DNA of 13,856 nt, from NCBI GenBank assembly GCA_018828205.1, contig JAHJWA010000206.1:1-13856 (forward strand), given 5' to 3'. Position 1 is the first letter of the stretch. Every line of letters begins with the position of its first letter. Source of the stretch: Alphaproteobacteria bacterium (lineage in GTDB: Bacteria > Pseudomonadota > Alphaproteobacteria > Sphingomonadales > Sphingomonadaceae). The translations under genes and the position numbers were made by a program. Under the pieces are notes generated by a model. That model had not been told where the DNA came from, ran no database searches, and saw only the letters and a program-made list of their open reading frames with translations. Shown here one piece after another: positions 5,801 to 13,364 of the stretch.

Positions 5801-8155
5801 ATGAAATTTGGGATGACGGGCCTTTCGGGATTTCTCGCGGGGACTGCTTTGGTGGGCTGCTCCGCGCAAGCGCTTGCCCAGGTCGCTGAGCCGGCAGATA
5901 GAGATACTGGTCAGGACGAACCGATAGCAGGCGAGGCAAGCGACGAGAGCGAAGCCATCGTCGTTACCGGTACACGGATCCGGGGGGCCCGCGTGATTGG
6001 CGAAGTCACCTCAATCGATCGCGAAGCAATCATCGAGACCGGTCAGGTCGATCTTGGTGAAGCCATCAGGTCTTTGCCGCAGAACTTCTCCGGCGGTCAG
6101 AATCCCGGTGTCGGTTCGGGCGGCGGCATAGCGAATGAGAATGTCAATTCGGCATCGACGCCCAATTTGCGCGGACTCGGCCCGGATGCGACGCTGACAC
6201 TGCTCAACGGGCACCGGCTACCCTACAGCTCGTCATCGCAGGGGGTGGATATCTCAGCGATCCCGCTCGCGATTGTCGATCGGATCGAGGTGGTCCCCGA
6301 TGGAGCTTCGGCGCTGTACGGGTCAGATGCCGTCGGAGGGGTCGTGAACGTCATTTTGCGCCGTGACTTCGAGGGTGTGACGACATCGGCTCAACTCGGA
6401 GTAAGCACCGACGGGGGCAATTTCCGCCAGCAGGCCGATATCGTCGCAGGGACGAGATGGAACAGCGGCGGTCTCGTCGTCGCCTACGACTTCGCGAACA
6501 ACTCCGGGATCGAAGCCGGCCAGCGTTCCTATGCGGGCTCGCTTGAACCGGAAACCCTGCTTTATCCATCGTTACAGCGTCACGCGGTCACATTTTCCGC
6601 GCACCAGAACCTGACACCAGGTGTCGAAGCCAGTCTCGATGCTCTTTATTCCCACCGCGATTCAACCTCGCTCGACGCCACCCCTGAACAGCAAATCCTG
6701 CGCGAGCCCGAAGTGAAATCCTATGCCCTGTCTCCTTCGCTCGAGTTCGACCTCGGCCCGCGCTGGAAAGCCAATCTTGCGGGTGTTTTCGGGCGCGACC
6801 GGACGCGCTTCAAGACCAGTTTCATTCCGGGCACCGGGCCGTCCCGCGTTTCCACCGGGCGCTACTTTCACGAAATAACGTCGATCGAGATCGGAGCGGA
6901 AGGTCCGATCTTCACCCTGCCAGGCGGCGATACGCGTCTCGCAGTCGGCGTAGGGTTGCGCAACAATGACCTCGACTACTCACTGGAAAGCGCTGCCCTG
7001 AATGCGGAATTCGACGCAGCGCAACGGTCTCGTTTTGCCTATGCGGAACTCTATCTTCCTTTGGTGTCGCGCCTGAACGCGATCGACGGTATCGCGCAGC
7101 TCACGCTGTCTGCGGCGGTCCGTTACGAGGACTATGAAGAGCTCGACCGACTCGCGACGCCGCGAATCGGGCTCAATTATTCGCCCGGTGCCGGCGTGCT
7201 TTTCAGGGCAAGCTGGGCGCGCTCATTCAAGGCGCCCACACTTTTTCAGCAGAACATCTTTTCACAAGCCATTCTCGTTCCCGCTGCAGCGTTTGGAGCG
7301 GGAACGAGCACCGATACCGTGTTTCTCAGCGGAGGCGGCAATCCCAACCTCCAGCCCGAGCGCGCCCGCAGCTGGACTGCGGGAGTGGAATTCGAGCCCG
7401 TTGCCCTCCCTGAGCTGACGCTATCGGCGACCTGGTACGACATCCGGTACGATGACCGCGTCGTCGCGCCCATTGCCGGATCGATCGCGGCCGCGATCAA
7501 CAATCCAGGCTATGCTAGCCTGATCGATTTTTCTCCCGATCCGGCGGAACTGGCAAACCTCATCGCGGGCGCGCAGTTCAGCCTGGAGAACTTCACGGGC
7601 CGGCCCTTCGATCCGGCGGACGTGATTGTCCTGTTCGACAACCGCAATATCAACGTCGCGGCATGGCGCGTGGAAGGGCTGGACGCCAGAATCGCATGGA
7701 ACCGCGATTTCAGCGGTGACCGGTCGGTAGGATTGGATTTCAACGGCAGTTGGCTGCGCAGCAGACAGACGATCACACCCGAACTTGGCGAGGTCCAGCT
7801 TGCCGGCACTACTTTCAACCCGCCGCGCTATCGCGCCCGTGCAACGGCAAGATATCAGGTCGGTGGTTTCATCGCCAATGCTGCGGTCAACTACACCGGA
7901 GCCTTGGTCGACAGGCGCTTGGCAGAAGTGCAGCGTCTGTCGCCGAGTGCGACGGTTGATCTTGGCGTGCGCTATGCAATAATTCGCGGCGAAGATCGCG
8001 ATCCGGGACTTGAGTTCTCCCTGACCGTCCAGAACCTGTTCAACGACAAGCCGGAAATCATAGGACAGACAGGCCCGACCGCTACACCCTACGATTCAAC
8101 GAACTATTCGCCAATCGGCCGTTTCATTGCCTTCGGCGTGCGGAGGCACTGGTGA
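5801..8155 (+). CDS. TonB-dependent outer-membrane receptor of the lasso locus
   Basis: A 784-residue receptor. An N-terminal signal peptide (residues 1-27, hydrophobic core GFLAGTALVG, likely cleavage after ALA or ALAQ) is followed by a short acidic linker, a TonB box-like 'EAIVVTGTRI' near residue 50, and a plug domain containing 'NLRGLGPDATLTLLNGHRLP', 'IPLAIVDRIEVVPDGASALY' and 'GSDAVGGVVNVILR'. The remaining ~580 residues form the barrel, ending in aromatic Trp784 ('FIAFGVRRHW') as expected for BAM insertion. No STN signalling domain is present. I chose ATG 5801 because GGGAG precedes it by 7 bases and it begins a signal peptide; a GTG at 5744 adds 19 unsupported residues. Receptors of this kind accompany lasso isopeptidases and are thought to import the lasso peptide; the exact ligand here is inferred. 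Confidence 0.93.
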   Translation: MKFGMTGLSGFLAGTALVGCSAQALAQVAEPADRDTGQDEPIAGEASDESEAIVVTGTRIRGARVIGEVTSIDREAIIETGQVDLGEAIRSLPQNFSGGQNPGVGSGGGIANENVNSASTPNLRGLGPDATLTLLNGHRLPYSSSSQGVDISAIPLAIVDRIEVVPDGASALYGSDAVGGVVNVILRRDFEGVTTSAQLGVSTDGGNFRQQADIVAGTRWNSGGLVVAYDFANNSGIEAGQRSYAGSLEPETLLYPSLQRHAVTFSAHQNLTPGVEASLDALYSHRDSTSLDATPEQQILREPEVKSYALSPSLEFDLGPRWKANLAGVFGRDRTRFKTSFIPGTGPSRVSTGRYFHEITSIEIGAEGPIFTLPGGDTRLAVGVGLRNNDLDYSLESAALNAEFDAAQRSRFAYAELYLPLVSRLNAIDGIAQLTLSAAVRYEDYEELDRLATPRIGLNYSPGAGVLFRASWARSFKAPTLFQQNIFSQAILVPAAAFGAGTSTDTVFLSGGGNPNLQPERARSWTAGVEFEPVALPELTLSATWYDIRYDDRVVAPIAGSIAAAINNPGYASLIDFSPDPAELANLIAGAQFSLENFTGRPFDPADVIVLFDNRNINVAAWRVEGLDARIAWNRDFSGDRSVGLDFNGSWLRSRQTITPELGEVQLAGTTFNPPRYRARATARYQVGGFIANAAVNYTGALVDRRLAEVQRLSPSATVDLGVRYAIIRGEDRDPGLEFSLTVQNLFNDKPEIIGQTGPTATPYDSTNYSPIGRFIAFGVRRHW
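8142..8146 (+). promoter_or_regulatory. Shine-Dalgarno of the isopeptidase gene inside the receptor 3' end
   Basis: GGAGG lies 8 bases before ATG 8155 and 5 bases before an in-frame GTG at 8152. The spacing favours ATG 8155, whose first base is the last base of the receptor's TGA (TGATG), so the two genes are translationally coupled. Confidence 0.7.
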
Positions 8156-10302
8156 TGTCGGTGCTCCTGGCATTGGCGCTCGGTCAAACCATCGTACCCA
8201 CAGCCGACCTGCCCTCGGCGAGCGAAGATCCATGTACCGCATTCCCGGTTCGAACGAGCCAACCGAAAAGCAGGCCAAGCGTGTGGACCACCGACGAACT
8301 GGTCGGGATCACGGATATCGGCGCACCGGTTGGCACACCCAATCAGAGCGTGTTCGATGTATCCCCCGATGGAAGACAGATCGCTTTCATTGTCCATCGC
8401 GCCAATCCTGCTGCGAACGCCTACTGCCTGAAATTGCTGGTCGCGCCGATCACGGGTGAAGGTCCTGCAATCGAGGTGGCGCGCGGCGGTGAATTCATTC
8501 GCGACGATTTTCCGCTCCGGGGCTTCACCGCTATTCTTGCCGGATGGCCAAAAACACATGCGCCGCAATGGTCGCCCGATGGCAAGAAAATTGCTTTTCT
8601 ACGCCGTGAAGACGGGACAACCCAGGTCTGGCTGGCTGGGCCATCGGGTCGAACTGAGGCGGTGCAATCGTCTCATCTGCCGGACGACGTCGATGCGTTC
8701 GCATGGAGCGAGGATGGCTCGGGCCTCGTACTCAGCACCCGGCCCTCCATCCGGCTCGCAGCCGAAGCAATCGCCAGCGAAGGGAAGCGCGGGTTTCTCT
8801 TCGATGACCGATTTGCGCCGCAGGCGGCCAACCGCCCGATTCCGACCGGAAGCGCAGCACCTCAGTATCGCTGGGTTTCGCTTCGAGATGGTTCATCGCG
8901 GCCCGCGACCGAGGAAGAGGCGGCGCTGCTCGTTCCTCCGCGCGGGGCAGGAGTGCCCGAGAATGTGCTCGGCTTTCAGGCCGGACGGGACGGATATTCG
9001 GCCTGGCTCGAGCCCGATTTTCCGGCGCGTATCCTCAGTCCGAACCGGCTTGTTCTCCGCGCTCCTGACGGCCGCCGCGAGGTCTGTGACAGCGCGCGGT
9101 GCGATGGTCTTCGGAGCCTGTTCTGGTCGTCTTCGGAGCGCGCGCTCTTCATGGTCCAGCGTACAGGCTGGGCCGATAGCCAGACAGCGTTGCTGCGCTG
9201 GGATATTGGCGACAGCGCGCCGAAGGAAGTCTTGCTTTCCGACGACGTTTTCGTAGGCTGCGCGGCCAACGCAAATGAACTCATCTGTGGACGCGAGGGT
9301 GCCACGCGGCCCCGACGTCTGATCGCGATCGATATGCGTACCGGGCGGGAACGCGTCATTCACGATCCCAACCCCCATCTTGCGAACATCCGCTATGGCT
9401 TCGTGCAGCGGTTCCAGTTGCGCTTGGCCAATGGTGTCGAGAGTTTTGCGGATCTGGTCCTGCCGCCGGATCATCGCTCAGGCGAACAACATCCGCTCAT
9501 CGTGGTCCAATACCGAAGCCGGGGTTTTCTGCGCGGCGGAACAGGAGACGAGGTCCCCATTCAGCCCCTTGCTGCGCGCGGGTTCGCCGTGCTGAGCTTC
9601 GACCGCCCCGATTTCCCCCCAGAGGCATATCTGGCAACCAGCGAAGCCGAGCTTCGAACATTGAGCGACGATGCATGGGCGGATCGCGGGCAGGTCCAGT
9701 CGGCTTTGGAAATGGCAGTCCAGCATGCCATCGGGACCGGGGCGGTCGATTCGGCTCGAATGGGAATTAGCGGGTTCAGCGACGGCGGTTCCACAGTGCA
9801 GTTCGCCTTGATCAATTCCGATCTCTTCAAGGCCGCCTCCATGGGATCGTGCTGCGAGGATCTTTATGCCTTCGCCCTGGCAGCAGGCCCGCAATTCACC
9901 GATTATCTCCGCGACATGGGTTACCGCTACTTCGAGCCAGATGCAGAGACCTTCTGGCAGCCCATGTCGCTTATCCTCAATGTGGATCAGGTGGATGTTC
10001 CGCTGCTGATCCAGGCGGCGGACAGCGAGTACGAAGGAGGCCTCGATGTCGTCGAAACCTTCTCACACAATGACAAGGCAATCGAGCTCTACGTCTTTCC
10101 CGGCGAATCCCACGTCAAATGGCAGCCTGCGCATCGCCGTGCGATGTACGAGCGCGTGACGGAATGGTTCGAGTTCTGGCTGATGAACAGAGCGAATTGC
10201 GATCCGTCTCGCAAACCGCAATACGCCCGGTGGAGGGCCATGGAGGGCGCTCCGGCAGCACAACAGTTGCTGTGTTCTGCCGCCTTGTCAGCCGATCCAT
10301 GA
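8155..10302 (+). CDS. Lasso peptide isopeptidase (S9 prolyl-oligopeptidase-like)
   Basis: A 715-residue serine hydrolase that would cut the isopeptide bond closing a lasso ring. The N-terminal two thirds show repeated beta-propeller blade motifs ('FDVSPDGRQIAFIVHR', 'APQWSPDGKKIAFLRRED', 'FAWSEDGSGLVLSTRP'). The C-terminal alpha/beta-hydrolase domain has the nucleophile Ser542 in 'GISGFSDGGST', an acidic residue in 'ADSEYEGG' (Glu625 best) and His653 in 'FPGESHVKW'. The spacings Ser-His 111 and Glu-His 28 equal those I recall for AtxE2 (S527, E610, H638). The N-terminus is hydrophobic (MSVLLALALG) but lacks a basic residue, so the signal peptide is atypical; family members are expected to meet imported peptide. 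It follows the receptor with overlapping stop/start. Its last 15 bases overlap the tail of the convergent cyclase gene. Confidence 0.92.
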   Translation: MSVLLALALGQTIVPTADLPSASEDPCTAFPVRTSQPKSRPSVWTTDELVGITDIGAPVGTPNQSVFDVSPDGRQIAFIVHRANPAANAYCLKLLVAPITGEGPAIEVARGGEFIRDDFPLRGFTAILAGWPKTHAPQWSPDGKKIAFLRREDGTTQVWLAGPSGRTEAVQSSHLPDDVDAFAWSEDGSGLVLSTRPSIRLAAEAIASEGKRGFLFDDRFAPQAANRPIPTGSAAPQYRWVSLRDGSSRPATEEEAALLVPPRGAGVPENVLGFQAGRDGYSAWLEPDFPARILSPNRLVLRAPDGRREVCDSARCDGLRSLFWSSSERALFMVQRTGWADSQTALLRWDIGDSAPKEVLLSDDVFVGCAANANELICGREGATRPRRLIAIDMRTGRERVIHDPNPHLANIRYGFVQRFQLRLANGVESFADLVLPPDHRSGEQHPLIVVQYRSRGFLRGGTGDEVPIQPLAARGFAVLSFDRPDFPPEAYLATSEAELRTLSDDAWADRGQVQSALEMAVQHAIGTGAVDSARMGISGFSDGGSTVQFALINSDLFKAASMGSCCEDLYAFALAAGPQFTDYLRDMGYRYFEPDAETFWQPMSLILNVDQVDVPLLIQAADSEYEGGLDVVETFSHNDKAIELYVFPGESHVKWQPAHRRAMYERVTEWFEFWLMNRANCDPSRKPQYARWRAMEGAPAAQQLLCSAALSADP

Positions 10303-12015
10303 GCGCGCCCAATTCTCGGCTTCGAGGAGGTCGAGCACGCGTCCGAACCTGCTGTCATCGTCAGTTTCGTCGGTTCGCAGAGCTGTCTCCAGTGCTTTCC
10401 GGTCGATCAGGCCGTTCGCGGCCAGCAACCCGTCGAGCAGCCGCTCACCAATCGCGGCCCGGTTCCGCGCAAAAGCCTGTCGCACAAAGCTGTCGGGGCC
10501 GGCCTTCGAGGTTCTCGCCAACACCGAACGAGGGAGACAGTCGGCGAAGGCCGCGCGAGCCAGCGCGCGGTTCTTCCCGCCACTCGCCCATATCCATGTC
10601 GGGACGCCGAGACAAAATTCGACAAGCGGCTGACTTGCCAGCGGCGAAAATCGAGGCAGGCCTGCGGAAAGACCGTGAATGTGATTCTGAGCCCGCATGA
10701 TTAGGGCAAGATGGTCCCTCTTCCCCGAGACCGCCTGCGGCGCATTGCTCAGCCAGGGCACAAGGGCCTCCGTAGAAACCTTTCCCGTCTGAGGGACCAG
10801 GAGGCTCGTATCGTCGCGCCAGGTTTCCTTCCTGCGTTTGCGAGAATACCTGCGAAATGCGGCTGCGCCCATGCTTGGGATCGAGCAGCCGGTAATGCGG
10901 CACATGTCGACAAGGGTGCGGCACGCACCTGCGCCGAGACCCTCCGCGGCCAACCTGTCGACCACCGGTGCGGAGGAGTGCAGAAAGCAGAACAGATTGT
11001 CGCCGCCATTGCCGTCATAGATGGTCGAGGCCCCGAGTTCCGTCATCGCATCGAGGAGCAAGGTGTCGAGAACCTGCTGGAATGACCGGCGAGCCGGTCT
11101 TGGCAAACCCTCAGACGCTGATCGGTTTGGATCATAGAGTGCAGGGTCGTATACCCGTTCGGCGCACCGAACCTTGAACCAGTCCGCGACGCGGCGGGCG
11201 TAGATACGCTCGTCACCCGTAGGATCCAAAGTCGCAAGGGTCACGCAATCGAAGCGCTGCTCCGCATGGGCCAGAGCCGCGCAGATGAGAGACGAATCGA
11301 CCCCTCCCGATGCAGCCACGCTGGCCTTGCCCAAGCTTTCGCTCCAGCAATGGATCACCGCGGTGCTCAGACCCTTCAACTGGTCGGCATACTCTTCAAA
11401 ATCCAGGATTTCACCGCTCGGTAGAAAGTCGGTCGCGTGCCAGATCGCTTGAGGCGGCCCTTCGGGCATGCCGGGAAAATGCAGCACGCCAGGCGCGAGC
11501 TCGTCAACGCCTTCGAGGCAGGTCACGCGGCGGCGAAGTTCAGGCTTGAGCAGATGAGCGTGTAGCGCGAGGTATGACACCGGCGGCTCTGGCATACCGC
11601 TTCTCGCAAACAGGCACGGGTCGCTCGCATACAGATCATGGTCCGGCGTGGTGAGATGGTAGACCGGCAGAAGCCCGGACGGATCGACAAGCAAACCGAT
11701 GTGCCCGTTGCTATGGTCCTCTATTATTGCGAAGTATCCACCCCAAAACTTGGTGACGAGATATCTGGCTGTAGCGCCAGCAGTGGCGCGATCCGGCACC
11801 GGCTCGACGACTGAGGAGACCCGGCGAAACGTACCTCGCGAAAATGCAATGCCGATCACGCAGCATCGCCCGTTCGCGAAATGCCAAGGCGTCTCGCTGT
11901 CACACCACAAGGCGGGAACAGCGGTACAAACCTGTTCCGGGGTTTCCACAATCGAGGGCATGGCAAGGTTTGCCGCGCGGCGGGGAACGGCAAGGACAAA
12001 CCGAAGCGGTTTCAT
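10288..12015 (-). CDS. Lasso cyclase C, asparagine synthetase-like
   Basis: A 575-residue ATP-dependent macrolactam synthetase. It would adenylate the side chain of core Asp8 and join it to the amino group of core Gly1. The C-terminal synthetase domain has the PP-loop 'ASGGVDSS' (236-242) and 'YDGNGGDNLF' (333-342). The N-terminal region keeps a glutaminase-like fold ('GGYFAIIED', 'GLLVDPSGLLPVYH') but Met1 is followed by Lys, not the catalytic Cys, as is usual for lasso cyclases, so no glutamine is hydrolysed. ATG 12015 overlaps the B stop by ATGA; the frame could be extended upstream to 12162, but that stretch lies in B and has no homology. It is the last gene of the A-B-C operon. Its stop lies inside the isopeptidase gene's 3' end, a convergent overlap with no terminator between. 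Confidence 0.95.
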   Translation of the reverse strand: MKPLRFVLAVPRRAANLAMPSIVETPEQVCTAVPALWCDSETPWHFANGRCCVIGIAFSRGTFRRVSSVVEPVPDRATAGATARYLVTKFWGGYFAIIEDHSNGHIGLLVDPSGLLPVYHLTTPDHDLYASDPCLFARSGMPEPPVSYLALHAHLLKPELRRRVTCLEGVDELAPGVLHFPGMPEGPPQAIWHATDFLPSGEILDFEEYADQLKGLSTAVIHCWSESLGKASVAASGGVDSSLICAALAHAEQRFDCVTLATLDPTGDERIYARRVADWFKVRCAERVYDPALYDPNRSASEGLPRPARRSFQQVLDTLLLDAMTELGASTIYDGNGGDNLFCFLHSSAPVVDRLAAEGLGAGACRTLVDMCRITGCSIPSMGAAAFRRYSRKRRKETWRDDTSLLVPQTGKVSTEALVPWLSNAPQAVSGKRDHLALIMRAQNHIHGLSAGLPRFSPLASQPLVEFCLGVPTWIWASGGKNRALARAAFADCLPRSVLARTSKAGPDSFVRQAFARNRAAIGERLLDGLLAANGLIDRKALETALRTDETDDDSRFGRVLDLLEAENWARSWIG

Positions 12016-12626
12016 ACCACCAGAATCGGCTGATAGCGCAGCACTTCCTCGATATTGTCGTTCAGGACGGTATCCGCGTGCTGCGCCCAGCAATGGGCAG
12101 CGAAAGGCGGCGAATGGACGCCGAGAACAACCCGGGCCTGGTCCCCGCATGCCGCGAGACACGCTGCAAGCGCGATCGAGTGGGCGAGGCAGCGGTCGGC
12201 CGCAGTGCGCAACAACCGTGCATCCTCGAAAGCGCCAATGAATCGGAGACCTTTCTCGCTGATCTCGGTCCGTTTCTCCGACCTCATTTCTACCACGCTA
12301 CGCAATTGAGAAAGAACGACCGACAGAGGGAACTTCGAGAGGCGTGCTTCGACGCGGCGCTGGGTCCAAAACGCCCTTGCAATCGCAGGAAGACTGAAAT
12401 CGTGCCGGCCGATCGCCGGACTTGATCGGCTCGGGGCACTCCAGTCCGCAGGCCGCGCAAGGCAGTCAGGCTGGTGCCAAAGCTCTTTCGAATTCCGGCC
12501 GAGTTGTTCGACAGATTCTCGATTGTCCTTTTCGGACAGTCGAAAGTAACGGTCCTTCGCCACGTCGAGAAAGATGATGTGATCATCCAGAACGCGCCAG
12601 GCGAGGCCTTCGCGGTTGAGGTCCAT
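12012..12626 (-). CDS. Lasso leader-recognition/leader peptidase B (RRE plus transglutaminase-like)
   Basis: A 204-residue fused B protein. The N-terminal PqqD-like RRE (about 1-85: 'GLAWRVLDDHIIFLDVAKDR', 'YFRLSE') would hold the leader of the precursor. The C-terminal transglutaminase-like cysteine protease (about 86-204) would remove the leader, using ATP in known relatives. The catalytic triad is placed at Cys146 ('AADRCLAHSIALAACL'), His178 ('FAAHCW') and Asp190 ('VLND'). The spacings 32 and 12 equal those I recall for McjB (C150, H182, D194). ATG 12626 is the first in-frame start after a TGA, but it has no good ribosome site, so translation may depend on the upstream hairpin or on readthrough from A. 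The gene starts 63 bases after A and overlaps C by ATGA. Confidence 0.93.
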   Translation of the reverse strand: MDLNREGLAWRVLDDHIIFLDVAKDRYFRLSEKDNRESVEQLGRNSKELWHQPDCLARPADWSAPSRSSPAIGRHDFSLPAIARAFWTQRRVEARLSKFPLSVVLSQLRSVVEMRSEKRTEISEKGLRFIGAFEDARLLRTAADRCLAHSIALAACLAACGDQARVVLGVHSPPFAAHCWAQHADTVLNDNIEEVLRYQPILVV

Positions 12627-12644
12627 CGGTTGAAAGCCCGGATT

Positions 12645-12683
12645 GGCGGGCTGGGCGGTAAAGATTGGCCGCCACAGCCCGCC
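12645..12683 (-). terminator. Stem-loop between lasso genes A and B (attenuator-like)
   Basis: On the minus strand GGCGGGCTGTGGCGG pairs with CCGCCCAGCCCGCC: 14 base pairs with one bulged T and a 10-base loop (CCAATCTTTA). It starts 6 bases after the precursor stop and ends 18 bases before the B start. No T-run follows, so full termination is unlikely. It more probably shields the 3' end of the short A transcript, or partly attenuates, so that precursor outnumbers enzymes. Comparable A/B hairpins are described in other proteobacterial lasso loci. Confidence 0.75.
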
Positions 12684-12689
12684 GGGGGA

Positions 12690-12827
12690 TCAGTCGTCGA
12701 GCAGACCCGGGCTGTTGGCCAACTGTCCGCCGCTGGCATCGATATAGAAGCCGACGGCGCCCTTGGTTTCGACCGAGGCCTTGCCGAGGTCGATGACTTC
12801 ATCGTGGTTTTCTTCGAACTCTTTCAT
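12690..12827 (-). CDS. Lasso peptide precursor A
   Basis: A 45-residue precursor too short for routine gene calling. The leader (1-22) is MKEFEENHDEVIDLG then KASVETK; the core (23-45) starts at Gly23. Thr21 stands at position -2, the hallmark needed for leader cutting, and 'DLG-AS-ETK-G' matches sphingomonad lasso leaders as I remember them. Core Gly1 and Asp8 ('GAVGFYID') would form an 8-residue macrolactam ring, leaving a 15-residue loop and tail 'ASGGQLANSPGLLDD'. ATG 12827 follows GAGGA by 7 bases. It is immediately upstream of B and C. My hand-summed monoisotopic mass for the cyclised core is about 2218.05 Da. The family call is very strong from context plus Gly1, Asp8 and Thr-2; threading is not visible in sequence. 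From memory the core resembles syanodin I of Sphingobium (similar VDA...GQ.LA...LDD pattern). Confidence 0.93.
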   Translation of the reverse strand: MKEFEENHDEVIDLGKASVETKGAVGFYIDASGGQLANSPGLLDD

Positions 12828-12834
12828 CTTTCAT

Positions 12835-12839
12835 TCCTC
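12835..12839 (-). promoter_or_regulatory. Shine-Dalgarno of the lasso precursor gene
   Basis: GAGGA on the minus strand ends 7 bases before ATG 12827. An earlier ATG at 12834 opens only an 11-codon out-of-frame reading (MKDERVRRKPR) and lies too close to this site, so 12827 is the start. Confidence 0.75.
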
Positions 12840-12898
12840 TTGCTGGTTTCGCGACTCAATCAGTCGCAAATGCAAGAGTGGCGAGGCGCCAGGGACAC

Positions 12899-12929
12899 CG
12901 CCAACTTATAATCGCATTATAAGTTGGCG
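12899..12929. repeat. Perfect 14-bp inverted repeat upstream of the lasso operon
   Basis: CGCCAACTTATAAT and its exact reverse complement are separated by only CGC. Each strand carries TATAAT (12907-12912 on plus, 12916-12921 on minus), matching a sigma-70 -10 box, though no good -35 is seen at 16-18 bases. It lies 72-102 bases upstream of the precursor ATG. It could be an operator overlapping the lasso promoter, a start-of-transcript hairpin, or a recombinase site, since the TATAA/TTATA inner edges resemble Xer-type sites but with a 5-base centre. The symmetry is certain; the function is open. Confidence 0.85.
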
Positions 12930-13121
12930 CGGAACCCCGAGCACGAAACCGGGCGATGAAAGCACCTGTTGGCAGGCACATCGATACCTTTAGCGAACCG
13001 CCTGGACATACGTACCGATACCCGGTCTTCAGCAACACTCGCGCGGTTGCATTGTATATTGCGTTAATTCGTAGGGGAATAGCCAACACTACGTGCCCGT
13101 CAAAGCGGCAACGCCGATCGG
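12930..13121. other. Gap between lasso promoter region and DUF2274 gene
   Basis: No gene recognised. It is AT-richer around 13045-13082 and holds ACCGATACCCGGT (13014-13026), whose half-sites resemble those of the near-palindrome upstream of luxI, but the spacing is three bases shorter. A palindrome CCGATCGG lies at 13114-13121. The junction between conjugative-element backbone and lasso cargo must fall here or close by. Confidence 0.45.
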
Positions 13122-13364
13122 TCAGGTGCTGCTGTTTTCAGCAGACCTCGCCCTCCGCCTTGCCTTTGAAAATTCACGGTCGCTGGCGATGAACCGTTCC
13201 AGCATGGGCGCGACAAGCGCGGCTGGTTGCGGCGCGTCCTTGGTCACTCCGCCGTTAAGAACGATGCCGTAATCAACCAGCCTGCGGTGCAGACGGGCTG
13301 GGATTTCGATCGACAGCCGGACCGGCTTTTCATCGGAAATATCGGACAGCTTCAAACGGGTCAT
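13122..13364 (-). CDS. DUF2274-domain protein of a trb conjugation operon
   Basis: An 80-residue protein. The pattern 'MTRLKLSDISDEKPVRLSIE', then 'IPARLHRRLVDYGIVL', and the end 'MLERFIASDREFSKARR' is the small DUF2274 family that usually follows trbI in trb-type conjugation operons of alphaproteobacteria. The ATG at 13364 overlaps the trbI stop by ATGA, as expected for that operon. Its function is unknown; a DNA-binding ribbon-helix-helix-like role has been guessed for such short proteins, but nothing here proves it. The last codons form a hairpin (13125-13147, CTGCTG/CAGCAG with a TTTT loop) without a following T-run. With the upstream trb genes missing, it is probably a non-functional remnant. 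Confidence 0.85.
   Translation of the reverse strand: MTRLKLSDISDEKPVRLSIEIPARLHRRLVDYGIVLNGGVTKDAPQPAALVAPMLERFIASDREFSKARRRARSAENSST

Noticed and set aside
12016..12162. Longer N-terminus for the cyclase (624 residues)
   Set aside because: The extension lies inside gene B in another frame and is Arg/Pro-rich without homology; ATG 12015 has the ATGA overlap and the normal protein beginning.
12299..12802. 170-codon minus-strand frame across lasso genes A and B
   Set aside because: Out of frame with both A and B, whose motifs and catalytic residues are clear.
12801..12834. 11-codon reading MKDERVRRKPR just upstream of the lasso precursor
   Set aside because: Too close to the ribosome site and without features; the in-frame precursor begins at 12827.
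13125..13147. CTGCTG/CAGCAG hairpin at the end of the DUF2274 gene as a terminator
   Set aside because: Lies within the last codons and has no T-run after it.
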